Shown here one piece after another: positions 1 to 10,860 of a DNA stretch of 64,000 bases. A program made the position numbers and the translations under genes. The stretch spans positions 62,001 to 126,000 of the forward strand of contig CAOLHI010001155.1 of the NCBI GenBank assembly GCA_948474755.1, in the 5' to 3' direction. The stretch comes from Ctenosaura bakeri (taxonomy: Eukaryota; Chordata; Lepidosauria; Squamata; Iguanidae). The first letter of the stretch is position 1. Each line of letters opens with the position of its first letter. The notes under the pieces are model-generated. The model was not told the DNA's origin. It was given only the letters and a program-made list of their open reading frames with translations, and made no database searches.

Positions 1-265
1 CCTGCCAGTTCACACTGGCAGGATGTCCTGCCTCCACTGTTTGTTTTGGTAGCTGTTGACTCAAAAGTATGAAGTGGCCCAAATTTTGGACTCTCAGTGG
101 GGACACCAGTTGCAGTACCTGCTGGACTGGAGGGGCTACAGTCCTGAGGAACATTATGGCAGGATGCCTCGCATGTTCGTGCTGCCCCCCCCCGGTTGGC
201 CCAGCAATTCCACTGCTGGTTTCCCTTGTCTGGCAGGTGGAGGGGCACCTTGGGTTGGGGGATAA
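1..265 (+). pseudogene. Ty3/Gypsy chromovirus pol C-terminus (chromodomain)
   Basis: The frame open from about base 56 reads KYEVAQILDSQWGHQLQYLL followed by DWRGYSPEE. This is the pattern of the integrase C-terminal chromodomain of vertebrate Gypsy chromoviruses (YxVxxILDSR...LQYLVDWxGYxPEE). A chromodomain helps choose the integration site. The typical low-complexity Pro/Gly tail follows, and the frame runs through a G-rich purine tract into a TGTCATGG start that looks like an LTR. Only the last 70 or so codons are inside the window; the rest lies to the left. The region after the chromodomain is degraded. The family call is fairly firm; the exact lineage cannot be told from this fragment. 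Confidence 0.7.
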
Positions 266-680
266 TGTCATGGGCCAGGACTTGGCTTCCCCAGGTGAAC
301 AGCAGCCTTGAAGGAGGACATAGAGAAGCAAGTGCACCAGGAGCTAGTTAGGTTGGGATGAGAGCCAGCTGGCTCCAGCCTTCTTAAGTTAGGTAGAGGC
401 TGGTGGCTCAACACCAGAAACAACTCATGTGTTTGCTAGCCCTTGTGTACTCTAGATTCCTTGTTTGTTGCCTGCCTGGATGTACTGACCCCAGACTGTC
501 TGACCATGTTGTTGGCTGGATTCCTACATCTTTGAACTGATTCTTGACTATGTTTCTGCTCCACCCTGAACAGGCAAGCATTGTTGACTGTGAATGGCCT
601 GCTAGCCCAGCACTCCATGCAGGGCAACAGACAGCTAGTGCTTGCAGCAGTATTGCTCAAACTGATCTTCAGCATTTAAG
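266..680 (+). repeat. Probable 3' LTR of the Gypsy element
   Basis: The candidate LTR begins TGTCATGGGCCAGG, directly after a polypurine tract (TTGGGTTGGGGGATAA) that follows the chromodomain frame. That is the expected order for a 3' LTR. The body is rich in CCTG/TTGCCTG motifs, as in other vertebrate Gypsy LTRs. The right boundary is not visible: I found no clear CA end and no target duplication, so base 680 is an estimate. The open frame on the reverse strand here (436-675) has no recognisable similarity and is treated as chance. Confidence 0.45.
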
Positions 681-1105
681 GAAGCCTTTCATCTGATGGG
701 AACATTATTTAAATCTCACAAGTACTACTTCTGGTGTACTGATAATTCTGTGAACTGTTCTGAGTAAGTGGTGCCAATATTTTAAACAGTGGGCAGTCTG
801 GCTCATTAAAGATGCTTTTAAAACTTTTTTGCCCCCTGCAAGCTTTTGTTCTGATAGTTTTTTAGAAATTGCTGTAAATTGATCTAAAACATTTATTATA
901 GTTGTATTTTCTTAAAAACAAAGCCTAATTTTGACAGCTGAAGTGGACTAATAGACTAGTGATATAAAGAACGTTGCCTAAATAGTAACAGATCACTCTA
1001 CTGACCACCAGTGACAGAGTGAGATAATTACAAGTGAATTTTAAGAGAACAGTTGAGTGAACTGCCAAATGAACTGTCAGTTTACAAATGACTTCAGCAA
1101 CAGTT
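681..1105. other. No gene seen; AT-rich DNA
   Basis: AT-rich sequence with no recognisable coding or structural feature. It lies between the Gypsy LTR and the first L1 fragment. The far left part could still belong to the LTR. Confidence 0.4.
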
Positions 1106-1125
1106 AAAAGACAGATGCAAGCCTC

Positions 1126-1815
1126 TTATAAGACAGGTACAGGCCAATGTTGGAAATGTCAAGAGAACTCTGGTACACTATTTCATATGTGGTGGTCATG
1201 TCCTAGAGCACAAAAATATTGGAAAGAAATACATAAGAAAATAAGTTCAATTTTGAAGATTCAATTCGGGATGACACCTGAATTTTATGTGTTAAATATG
1301 ACACATACACTAGATGGAACGCCAGCTGAGAGACATTGGAGAATTATATTGTACATGGTGACGATGGCCCGTATTGAATATGCACGATTTTGGAAAAATG
1401 AAACTACACCCACAGTGGAACAGTGGTGGACAGCTTTTATGGAAAACAGAAATGCGGACATACTTACACAAAGATTGAAAGGGAAATCAGATGAGGATAT
1501 TAACAAAGAATGGAAGATTGTTACATATTTGGGTTGAGGGTTGACAGAGGGCAATACATTTTTCATGATAACAATTATTATACAGTTAACACTTAATGAA
1601 ATATCATGTAACAAGTAAAGTAGAGATATATAGCAGGAACTAACAAATCATAGATTATTAACATTTTATTGTGATACGTGGTATAATAAATAGAGAGAAT
1701 ATCAATAATTGTAATCCAGAAAGGAAAGGAAGAAGGAATAACATTACATGTAAACATTGCAGAAATTATTGTTTGTTTTATCTGTTGAAATGTGAATAAA
1801 ATTACTGAAACAAAA
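1126..1815 (+). mobile_element. 5'-truncated L1 insertion with 20-bp target duplication
   Basis: The insertion is bounded by two copies of AAAAGACAGATGCAAGCCTC, at 1106-1125 and 1816-1835. It ends in an A-run after AATAAAATTACTG. A 3'-anchored, 5'-truncated copy with a poly(A) tail and a long perfect target duplication is the mark of L1 target-primed reverse transcription. The 690-bp body holds the end of ORF2 (to 1537) and about 275 bp of 3' UTR. The perfect duplication means this copy is younger than the decayed L1 sequence to its right. Confidence 0.8.
1127..1537 (+). pseudogene. L1 ORF2 C-terminal end (Cys-rich domain)
   Basis: The frame contains CWKCQENSGTLFHMWWSC, the CxxC-x8-H-x4-C cysteine/histidine cluster near the C-terminus of L1 ORF2 proteins, followed by YMVTMARIEYARFWKN as in other L1 copies of this window. 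Only about the last 135 residues exist, so endonuclease and RT are absent. The in-frame ATG at 1088 and the first ten or so codons are flanking target DNA, not L1. The frame closes at a normal-looking stop at 1537. Confidence 0.8.
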
Positions 1816-1835
1816 AAAAGACAGATGCAAGCCTC

Positions 1836-2395
1836 AAATTGAAAGATTGTATAATTAAATGAGTGCAAAATATTCGTAATCAAATTTTGAATTGTGATTT
1901 GCAAGAGAAGTTTTATGAAATGATGTATAGATGGTATCTAACACCAGAAAAGTGGTTAAAAATGTAAAATAGCTCTTCAAATATTTGTTGGAAATGTGGG
2001 AAACAAGGGATTTTTTTTCCTTATGTGGTGGACGTGTGAGAAAGTAAACAAACTTTAGACTGTGATACATCATTTGATGGAAGACATTTTGAAAGTTAAA
2101 GCTGGATCTAGAAATGTGTTTATTGGAACTGATAGAGGAGCAGATAAACAAAGCTGATAGAAGAACCCAGCTCTATATGATTTTGGTGGCCAGATTACTT
2201 CTTGCGCAGAGATGGAAAGAGATAGAGATCCCAATGGAAGCAGATTGCATGATGAAACTTTTGATTTGGTTGCCAAATTAACTGTATTGTTGAAAGATGG
2301 ATCTATATGTAATTTTCAAAAAAGATTGGGATAGGGTCATGTTATTTCTTACTAAGTATTGGGGGGATTTACTCTCATTGTTCAAACAGTGATTT
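1836..2395 (+). pseudogene. Older decayed L1 ORF2 fragment
   Basis: Broken frames read LQEKFYEMMYRWYLTP, ICWKCGKQG with a damaged HMWW region, and later YMILVARLLLAQRWKE. All three match the order seen in the better L1 copy at 19144-20274. Several stops and indels break the frame. It starts immediately right of the younger L1 and shares its strand, so it may be the target into which that copy inserted. Its left limit and 3' end are unclear. Confidence 0.6.
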
Positions 2396-2439
2396 TCCAG
2401 AAGTATATTGTTTTGGTAGCCTTGGTGGTATATCATGTT

Positions 2440-3245
2440 GAAGTTACTTTACAACTTGTTGAAACTTTGTTTCATACCCAAGAATCTGAGAAAGCAAATC
2501 CTTAGTCCTCCTAAAAGCATTCTTGGGAAAAAAGGGAAAGGACTGAAATAGCTGATGGCTTGAGCAGCTAGCTGCCTCATCAGATCTATGCAAAAAGGCC
2601 TCCAATTTCTTATCTTCAGGATTTTGCACAGGGATTTGTGTATCATCTCCATCCCTGGAAAAAAGAGTTCCCCAAACCAAGTCAGCCACAGGTATATCAA
2701 TCAGAGATAGCTTCAACTTCTCCATAACCTCACAAAGTAGAAAATATAAAGGTTTTGCATAAGTTGGAGTGCCCTAGCTATTTATGGGTCAGCCCACTCT
2801 GCTTCCATAACATCTGCAATCCGCTCTGGGAAGGGTGCAGCAGAAAACTCCTGCTTAGACTTAGACCTGATCTCTGGCACTGTCTCAGTAGCAGAAGATA
2901 ACTGAGTGACAGGAACTAAATTTAGTAACTTTTCCGCTTTTCTGAGAAGGATAGGAAACTCATTAACCATCAAACAAATGTACAGAAGGCTGCTCTGGGG
3001 AAACATCCTTCTCATCCAGCAATAGCTCTCCCTCTTCCTGATCCATTCCAGTGGGCAATGGGAGTCAGCAAGGCCAAGGATTCTAGTGAGCATGCAGTAG
3101 GAGAAACATACCTGCTCTTCCTTTTAGTCTTGTGAGGGAGAGAAAGCACCTTCCCATGAAGAGAGAGAGAGCTCTGAGGAATTATGCCTTCTCTTTGACT
3201 GCTTTTCATGTTCATGGCCCCTAGAGGGCCATTAGACACTGTCAC
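2440..3245 (-). pseudogene. DIRS-type gag remnant (reverse strand)
   Basis: On the reverse strand the pieces read, in order: a Lys/Arg/Ser-rich N-terminal part, then PFPERIADVMEAEWADP, then IDIPVADLVWGT, then PVQNPEDKKLEAFLHRSDEA. That order (EWADP, PVA, DPxDKKxEAxLxRxxEA) is typical of the gag-like ORF1 of vertebrate DIRS elements. It resembles the DKEGRKLDAYARRFY segment of DIRS-4 but is clearly a different subfamily. At least two stops and frame changes break it. No RT of this copy is seen to the left, where L1 DNA begins. Confidence 0.5.
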
Positions 3246-4670
3246 TGGGCTGTGTTGCTCTTTGCATCCAGCATGCTCACTCCTGCCATTTCATCAGGCT
3301 TCCAAAGCTGCTGCCATTCCTCTCCCTACCCCCTGACCCCCGGTGACTTCTGCTTGTCGATGACGTAACTCCAGGGGCAAGGCCTGACCCTGTATAACAA
3401 GAGCTAGGAACAAAACAGTGGTGTCCAGTTCACTCACCCATGTAGCCCAAGCCACACTCATAGGCATGTGTGTGTTCAGTTCTCCTATGCAAAGCATTGC
3501 CACATGCCGCTGTTGCCTCCCTAGCATTGAACAAGCAGAATCCAATCCCCCAGTCATGGTAGCTCAGTCTGCCAACTGGCCTTGCGCATTCATGCCTAGA
3601 CTCCTTGCCATATTTGGTGTATCAGGCAAGGTCATGCTACTCCAAGCCACTATTAGATAAGTACTGTAATATATTTGGACAATGTTTTTGTTGGGCTACG
3701 GGTTATACAACTCTCTGGGAGATAGATAACACAGCAACAAATAACAGCAAGGGTAACAAGTATAACACCATCACATGTCCCCCACTGGATTTACAGAGTT
3801 CCACAGTGGCTATCAACCTTCTTTTTCTCCTCAAAGTGGGAGGGGTAGTGCTTTCCCAAAGTGAAGGAATACCAAGCTCCAGCATCAAAGAATAAAAATT
3901 CTCTAAGCCAAGAAACCAAGGGCCAACAAGTCTCTCTATAAAGGAAAGACTATACCTGAAACCAAAATGACACCAAGCACCAAAGTTTTTTGGGTAAGGA
4001 TACCATTGCAGAAAAGGATGTCTAGAAATTTTAGTCAAAAAATTAACCCTCAAAACCTGGGCAAACTCATCCACAGGTTAGTTTAAGTACTGTACTTTAA
4101 CTCTTCTCAAAAAAGGAAGCATCCCTTTCTCTGGGTAGAGTGGCAAAAGGTGAGAGCTTAGTCCATCCTGGGAGAGCCTGAAAGAAGCACTGATTCCCTA
4201 TGCTGTCTCTCTCCCATGGAGCTGCTTTTGGCCTTGTTGAGTGCCTGAGTGGGAAAATGGCAGTAGTGATGGTACTGGCAGCTCTTTGACACTTTCCCTC
4301 AGAGTGACACCAAGAGAGTAGAGGGGGTTGGTGCTTGTTTTAGGTTTTCCTTGGATGGATTAAGCTCTTGCTTTTTGCTACTCTATTCGGAGGAGGGGAT
4401 GGTTCCTTTTTTAAACATAAGAATTAATACTGTACCTTAAGTTTTATCAAAATAAGACCCATCTCTTTCTCTGAGTAGAGTGACTCTGGGACTTTCCCAT
4501 CTCTGTTGAATGATCCAGACTTCATATGAGGTGAACTTACATACAAGTACCTATAGTAGATTGGTACAAATCAAAGAGCTAACCAGATTTCACTTGATTA
4601 TAACTTTCATATTAATTTTACTCCAGAGAATATTCCCCAGCCCCCAAGGGCAACACTTGAGGTCGGATAC
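3246..4670. other. Unclassified DNA with a diverged internal direct repeat
   Basis: I see no recognisable protein. The 123-codon reverse frame at 3703-4074 has no motif I know. Two diverged direct repeats of about 60 bp lie at 4081-4145 and 4424-4487; both contain an ACTGTAC-like start and a CTTTCTCTGxGTAGAGTG core. They could be the ends of an old insertion or an internal duplication. Part of the segment may be the 5' side of the reversed DIRS remnant, but I could not show that. Confidence 0.3.
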
Positions 4671-4979
4671 CTTCTTTGTGGTCTCTGTGCCTCACAGTTG
4701 GGCCTTGCACCTGCACAGATCTGACCACAGAAAGTTCCAGAGCTGCATAGTTTTAGGTGGTAACCTTTCCCCTCTGGGGAGTAAGATAAATAGCTCCAAA
4801 AGCTACTCTCTTTAGTTCCTTTTCATCCATTGTGTGATTCACCTCAGAAGAGTAGCCCTTTCTTCCTCAGTTTCTTTACTTTCATTTTTTCCCCAGTTTC
4901 TTAGCTGCCTTCCCCCCTCCCTGACTTTGTTGATGGTAAGTTTTTCTCATACGATATTGAAGGCCTTGTTCAAAAATGC

Positions 4980-4983
<4 letters not shown>
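4671..4983 (+). repeat. DIRS left-terminal fragment
   Basis: Starts CTTCTTTGTGGTCTCTGTG and continues through GAAAGTTCCAGAGC and GGTGGTAACCTTTCCCC. It has the same order as the left ends of DIRS-2 (5332), DIRS-3 (33843) and DIRS-4 (58871). Only the terminal repeat and a little leader remain before the GT microsatellite. It is a truncated extra copy of a DIRS end, in the same orientation as the one at 5332. Confidence 0.6.

Positions 4984-5020
<37 letters not shown>
4984..5020. repeat. (GT)n microsatellite
   Basis: About 18 uninterrupted GT units. It produces spurious Cys/Val and Thr/His frames on the two strands. Confidence 0.95.
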
Positions 5021-5022
<2 letters not shown>

Positions 5023-5035
5023 GATTCCTCATACC

Positions 5036-5331
5036 TGTTGTATCTAGCTCAGGGCTGCACAGTGGATAACTCAAACAAGCCAAATAGCTCATGGCTTGTT
5101 TTTTACTTTTATTCAGTAAGCAAAAGATCATAGTCATAAACAGAATCCAAGGCAAAGTGAACAAATCCAAAGTCAGTCAGTACAATCCAAGGTCAAGTAC
5201 GGAGTTCAGGAATACAACCAGCAGCCAGAAAGGTCAGATAAGCTTAGACAACTCCTGGAGGGGATGGACAGTGCCTATATAAATCAGGAGCTTAACACAG
5301 CTGTTGCCTAACTAATTGCTGTCTTCTATAA
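5036..5331 (-). repeat. LTR-like segment (reverse strand)
   Basis: Read on the reverse strand, the segment has a TATA-like TTTATATAGG and, about 200 bases on, a poly(A)-signal-like GAATAAAAG, the layout of an LTR with U3, R and U5. The text between is rich in TTGGATT/GACTTTGG motifs. I cannot fix TG/CA ends or a target duplication. It ends where the DIRS-2 terminus begins. A SINE-like or other retroposed promoter is an alternative. Confidence 0.3.
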
Positions 5332-5508
5332 TTCTTCTTTGTGGTCTCTGTGCCTCACACAATGGGGAATCTTCACACATGCACAGTAGGGTTTCGGAAA
5401 GTTCCAGAGCCGAGCAGCTTGGTGGGAACCTCTCCCCCATCCGGTACTGAGCATGCTCAGTCCTGCCAAACTAACAGTCTCTTCTCAGTTTCTTTTTGTC
5501 TGTGATAA
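5332..5508 (+). repeat. DIRS-2 left terminal repeat
   Basis: Begins TTCTTCTTTGTGGTCTCTGT and runs through GGAAAGTTCCAGAGC and GGTGGGAACCTCTCCCCC. This matches the DIRS-4 left end nearly base for base over 150 bp. In DIRS elements this sequence is repeated inverted at the other end and acts as the transcription start region. Confidence 0.7.
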
Positions 5509-5514
5509 CGGAAG

Positions 5515-6076
5515 CCCCTGTCAGAGCTGCTGCTGATGAGCAGCAGCTGTTGGTCCCTGTAGCTCTGGCTGGAGGTGAGTCCTGCAGCTCAAGAGCTCCC
5601 CCTGCTGCCAGGGACTGAGCAGGCTCGGACGTTCCTCTGCCTGCTCCTTGAGGGCAACAGTGATCCAATTCTGAAGATGGTTTGGAGCCTGTGCCAATCA
5701 GCCCACAAACAAGGTGGAGACTCAAGAGAGCTGAGCAAAGGGAGACTTCCTTGATTAAGTTCAAGAAGCAGTGACTCGCCACACCTGTGTCTTGGCGATA
5801 TAACTGCCTGCCTGGAAGCTTTCCTTTGTGTGTGGCAAACTTCTTTCAAGCCCTCCTCTTGCCTGTTCCTTGCTCCCAGCACCTGGTTCCTGCTACCTTG
5901 AATTGATCTCTTGACCCTTGGCTTTTGCCTGATGCTCTGGTAAATGAACTCCCTTGCGTACAGTGCTTGCTTGTCTCTTCCTGGCTGGACTTTGCTGGCT
6001 CTCACACTCCCTTCTCTGGGCTGGCTCACCGCCCAGGTCTCTCACCTTGACATCGTCCGCTGACCTGTTAGCAGCT
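5515..6076 (+). repeat. LTR-like insertion in the DIRS-2 leader
   Basis: The DIRS leader is interrupted after CGGAAG (5509-5514) and resumes at a second CGGAAG (6077-6082), so a 6-bp target duplication is possible. The 562-bp insert begins with CCCCTGTCAGAGC and is rich in CCTGCCT and TTGCCTG, like the Gypsy LTR at 266. It looks like a solo LTR. The ends do not show clean TG...CA borders, so the exact limits are uncertain. Confidence 0.45.
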
Positions 6077-6192
6077 CGGAAGACTTCCTTGCTGAGCAGT
6101 TTTTTCTGTTCCTTCGTTTTTTCTTCATTCTTTCAACTTTTATCATTTTGATATCCTTGGGATAAAAACTGTAAGAACTCTTCCCTCTTCTT

Positions 6193-8855
6193 ATGTCGTC
6201 TTTGTTTAAATTGTGTGTGTCTTGTGGCCTCAAGATCTCGCTTTCTGATGCCCGCCCCAGTGTTCGGGCCTGTTCAGTCTGTAAGGACTTCATGTCCCAG
6301 ACGCTGAAGAATAGAGCTTCTCGCTTAAAATCTTGCTGTTGGGAGCACGCTCTTCGTCTCAAAGAGCAGGTGGCTTCCAGTTCGACTCTCTTCATCGCTT
6401 CGGTGACACCGTGTCCTTCGCAAGGTCTCTCACGGTTGAAGCCCTCTACTACGGCCTCCTTGTCGACCTCAACATCAACAGTAATGACCAGATCCTTGGT
6501 ACCGACAACTTTGATATCAGTACCAATGTTGGCCTCGCCACTTTTACCAACAGTATCTTCCTTACCGAGGATTCCGAAACTCTCCAAGATGCCTACCATC
6601 CCATCTTCCAGCTCTGGAGACGCTTTCTCCAGCTCGATCCAGGAACCTCGCAAGGTACCTACCATGGTGTAGCGCAAGCGGCTTCTTCACACTCCCTCTC
6701 TGTCTTCTAAGAAGAAGAAGGAGAAGCATTGCTCCCCTTCTCCTGCTACCCGTCCGTCGGCTACTTGACTGTCTCCTCTGGATCCTTTACTCCTCCGACG
6801 CAGCCTGCGACGTCTACCATGGAGGAAGATGAGGCTCCCGCTCTTTCACCAGTGCAGGATTCTACCCAGCTTCCGGTGCTGTCTGTTGTGGTTGCTGTTG
6901 ACCTTGTGTCCAACTTGGACCACCGGCCTTCACCACCGGCTTCTCCTCCTGTTACGTTGGGCCAGTCTGGAGATGGATACTCTCAGACTCCGCTTCCTCT
7001 GGCCCTCACTTCTGGCTGCCCTGACATGGACCATCTACTCGCTCCGGACGCTCCTTGGGCTACTTCCCAAGACCGGCCTTGAGTTAGTGTGGCCTGCTCT
7101 TCAGGACACGGTGAAAGGGGTAGATCCCCGTGTCGTCATGGTTATGGCTGTCATACTGCTCACGAGTCTTTGCTGGCAAGAGTTGATTCGCCTTTCTCAT
7201 TGTCCTTCTATATAGCTCGGTACAGTCATGAGCATCTTTAGAGAGAGCAACCTGGCTCTTACCACTCGTATTCACCTGCCTATCATGATCGGTACCATCC
7301 TGATGTGTGTCACTGGTCTCTGTATTGCCCTTGGCGTTTGTGCTCCCCATCGTGATCTCCTCCCAGGCCCTGCTACCGACTTCCTCCTTGGTACCGCCAT
7401 TCTAGATCCTGTTCTCGGTCTCGATCGGCCTATTACTGGTGTTCTCCATCTCAGCCTTGTTGCTGGTCCCATGACCAATCGCCTGCCCATTGAGCTGTTT
7501 CGCCACCTCCTTGGGTGATAGCGATGGTGTCCCAGCCTCCACTGGATACTCAACCTGCCTCCACTCTGCCAACTACTTTATTGGCCTCCTTACCAACACA
7601 GTCTGTCGTTGTGCTGATCTTGACTGTTCTACCCATTTTGTCGGCACCGGCCTCAGTACTGGTTCTGGTACCGACCTCGGTACCGACTCCGTCTGTCCTG
7701 CCGGTCTCCACTCCCGCTCCACTGGCTGTTCTCACTGCACCACCGGCTGCTAGAGCTCACCATCTCGATCACCTCAATTGTTGTATGCTTCTTCTGGTTC
7801 TTATGATTCCGATGGTGGTTCAACTGACTTCACACCTCAATCTCATACCTCCCTACCCCTCGCTTTTAGGGACCCAATTCCTGATTCGGCTCTGGAAGAT
7901 GTCAGACAGTTTTCTGACATCCTGGTCAGAATGGCCAATGCCTTGGGCCTTGATATTTCCAGCCCTGCTCCTATGGTACAGGTATTCCACTATGTTGATG
8001 CTCGGCCTCCATTGATGGCTCCTATTCTGTTTCTCCCCATCTTGCAGGAGGTGCTGAAGCATCCTTGGGCCCAACCGGCCTCCCTCCAGCCAATCCCTCA
8101 CTGTCTGGAGCACCTTTACCACACTCAGAAGAAAGACGTTGACTTCTTGTTCAACCATCCGACTCCAAACTCAATCGTTGTTGAATCTTCCCAACTGAAA
8201 GGGGGAAAAAGGGCTCACATGACTCCGCCTGATCGTGAAGGTCATCGTTTAAGATATCTTCGGTCGTTGGTTTTATTCGGCCTCTTTGTTGATTGCCAGG
8301 ATCTCCAACACTCAGGCTTGCCTGGTAGCCTATCAACGTAACATCCGGGATAGATTTTTCCCTCTGATTTCCCATGGGCCAGATGACCACAGAGCTACTG
8401 CTGTCCAATTTTGTAATGAGTCTGTAGCGCTTTCTAAGCAGCAAATCCTATCTTCCCAACATGCTGTGGAGGGTGCAGCGTGGGTGATGGTGGGTGTGAT
8501 TGCCCTTCGCTGATTCACATGGCTTCGGTCCACTGGGTTGACTGAGGATAACAGGAAGAGGATCAAAGACCTACCCTTCGATGATCAGGGACTCTTCCTT
8601 GCTACTACGGATGATGCTATGGATCATCTTATGAAAGCTCGTCTGATGGCAAAAAAGATGGGTCTTCAACCAGCAGCTCAACCTAGAAGACCATCTTCAT
8701 CTCACTCCTCATGGAGATGCCCTTCCTACTCCTATAGATCACGTTCTCCTCATCACACATCTCACCAATCTTCTCTGCCAGCTTCATCCCGCCACCTTCA
8801 GGCACTGCCAACCATCATCGAAGAAGACTTTTCCGACCACCAAGTCACTTTTTGA
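6193..8855 (+). pseudogene. DIRS-2 ORF1 (gag-like)
   Basis: Starts with an ATG in the same context as DIRS-4 gag and reads MSSLFKLCVSCGLKISLSDA, then VCKDFMSQTLKNRASRLKS. The first half of the cysteine motif is kept, but the CLFCLGxSH part present in DIRS-4 is deleted. Later pieces in several frames match DIRS-4: DPIPDSALEDVRQFSDILVR (7778-8158), HPTPNSIVVESS, then KQQILSSQHAVEGA, and RKRIKDLPFDDQGLF at 8538-8855. At least five frame changes separate these. The function is presumed packaging of element RNA. It is not translatable as one protein. Confidence 0.7.
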
Positions 8856-8984
8856 CTTCTTTTGCATGTCGCCACCTCTACCTTTCTTCCATCTTCCCAG
8901 CCACCTGCCCCAAACCCCAGGACTGGCTCGCCACTTCAACACCTGACGTGCCATCAGTTCGGACTCCTGGGTGTTAACCTTTGT

Positions 8985-10065
8985 CTATCTTGGCTACGCC
9001 ATCGAGTTTTGAGATAACTCCTCCTCTTGGTGTCTTCTACTCTACCCCGGCCACCCTGCCCTTCTTGAGGAGATCGACACCCTCCTTTTCAAAGGGGCCA
9101 TAGAGCAGCTGCCATCCTCGGCCAAATCCACCGGCTTCTTCTCCTGGTATTTCATGGTACCCAAGTCGGACGGCACTCTCTGACCCATTCTAGACCTCTG
9201 GGGGGTGAACTCCTTCATCTCCCCTCGAAAGTTCAAGATGGTCACCCTGTCCTCCATCCTGTCTTCCCTCAGGCGTTGGGGCTGGTTTGCGCCTATAGAT
9301 CTACAAGATGCCTACTTCCATATTGCCATTCGCCCCCAGCACAGGAGGTACTTCTGGTTTGCAGTCAACAGCATCTATTACCAATACAAGGTCCTGCCAT
9401 TCAGCCTGTCTATGGCTACCAGGGTCTTTACCAAATGCCTAGCCCCTGTGGTTTCTTACCTCTGCATGAAACACGTTATGGTGTACCCCTATCTGAACAA
9501 TTGGTTACTGGTGGTGCCCTGCAAACAGAAATTATACAAGGACATTCATCTTGCCTTCTCCCTTCTCACCAATCTTGGCCTCAGAGTGAATCCCAAGAAG
9601 TCCCACTTGGAACCTTCATGCACCCTAGATTTCATCGGGGCAACTCTGGACTCCACTTTCATCATGGCGTTCCTGCTGATGAAATGCGCATGGACTTTGC
9701 ACCAAGCTGTGACTGCCGTCCTGCACAATCTGTCTGTTTCTGCTCGCCGGATCCAACAGCTCCTCGGCTACATGGCAGCCATGACCGCAGTCACTTACCT
9801 GTCCCATCTCTGGGCTCGCCCCCTTCAACACTGGTTCATTTTGACCCTCTTCTTGATGATCAGTGTTGGATTCTGCGAGTCCCTCGGCCAGTCGGGGATT
9901 CCCTCTTCTGGTGGCTGTCTCCACACCATCTACTGTCGGGAATGCCGTTTGCCGAGCCCTGTCCGTCACTTACCATCACCACCGATGCGTCTTCCTCAGC
10001 TGGGGAGCCCACTGCAGTTGTTTCTCGGTGTAAGACCACTGGGCCGGCCTGTAAGTTGACTTGTG
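8985..10065 (+). pseudogene. DIRS-2 RT and start of RNase H
   Basis: Order of motifs: GAIEQLPSSAKSTGFFSW, PILDLWGVN, LQDAYFHIAIRPQHRRYFWF, VLPFSLSMATRVFTK, YPYLNNWLL, VNPKKSHLEP, ARRIQQLLGYMA. These match the DIRS RT, but the catalytic YLDD box reads YLNN, so polymerase activity is lost. After about 9840 the frame shifts, and an RNase H piece with TITTDAS appears in another frame at 9850-10060 before the element breaks off. There is a stop in place of Arg/Gln near 9181. Confidence 0.75.
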
Positions 10066-10858
10066 GCTAGCCAAGTCCCTAGGGCTTGAAGCTAAGTCTC
10101 AGCCTAATCCCTTTCTCAACCCAGCTTTGTTACAACTCCTGGGCTCTCACTATCTTCAACTCAGCTAGGATTAGCTCACTTGCTTTCCACTATTTCGTCA
10201 TCTCACAGACACCATCAAGTGGCTTCCTTGATGGGCCACCCTCAATGGGTTCTTCCTCCAATATTTTACTATACTAAAAAAAGGATGACTCCCTCTGGCC
10301 CATAATGGACGTATGACGGGTGAAACACTCTATCTAGGCCAGAAGATTTCACATGGTTACCCTTTCTACCATCCTTCTCCTTTTGAAACTGGGAAACTGA
10401 TTTGCATCCCTGGATCTCCAGGTTGCAGACTTCCACATTCACATTTGCCACAGCACAGGAAATATCTATGTTTTACAGTCAGGCACAACATTTACTAATA
10501 CAAGGTTCTCCTCTTTGGACTCGACATTGCACCTAGCATATTTACAGAGATGATGGTAGAAGTCTTCATGAAGGTAAGGGACCCCATGAGGATAAGGATA
10601 TTTCTTTATCTTGATGATTGGCTCATTGGGGTGCAACAGAGCCCAAGCTGCACAAGGACATAGGTAGAACTCTCACTCTCCTTCCCAACCATGGCCTCCA
10701 GATGAACATTTCTGCAGATTTGGACATTGGAACTGAGGGGAGTAGCTCTTGGTGCTATTTATCTTCGTGCCCAGAGGGGTGGGGTTGCCACCAGAAGCTA
10801 CTCACAGCCCTGGAAATTTCCATGGTCAGGTCTGCACAGTCTCAGGACCCAGTTGTGT
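10066..10858 (+). pseudogene. Second DIRS-like RT fragment
   Basis: After DIRS-2 breaks off, a separate RT is recognisable in broken frames: a PxMD/ILD-like segment near 10300, FHMVTLSTILLLLK, FASLDLQ with FHI next to it, then VLLFGLDIAP and LYLDDWLI near 10610. YLDD is kept here, unlike DIRS-2, but many stops interrupt the frame. Spacing between motifs fits the DIRS RT. It is probably part of another DIRS subfamily joined to DIRS-2, not its continuation, because the RT region is read twice. Confidence 0.55.
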
Positions 10859-10860
10859 GA

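Larger units (their letters stand above)
5332..10065 (+). mobile_element. DIRS-2: decayed 5' two-thirds of a DIRS element
   Basis: The element has, in order, a left inverted-terminal-repeat sequence, a gag-like ORF1, and an RT with part of RNase H. All are collinear with DIRS-4 at 58869-64000. It stops inside the RNase H region at about 10065, so the tyrosine recombinase and right end are missing. It carries an LTR-like insertion at about 5515-6076 in its leader. Frames are broken in many places and the RT active site is mutated, so it is an old inactive copy. Confidence 0.75.

Noticed and set aside
1088..1125. ATG at 1088 as the start of a small gene
   Set aside because: The first codons are target DNA outside the L1 insertion, including the target duplication.
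4834..5170. Frames with Cys/Val or Thr/His runs on both strands
   Set aside because: Produced by the GT microsatellite.
6042..6677. 211-codon reverse frame
   Set aside because: Antisense to DIRS-2 gag, which is supported by collinearity with DIRS-4; no recognisable protein.
7228..7518. Hydrophobic forward frame resembling a membrane protein
   Set aside because: It lies in the degraded middle of DIRS-2 gag; the hydrophobic look comes from a frame shift of Ser/Pro/Arg-rich sequence.
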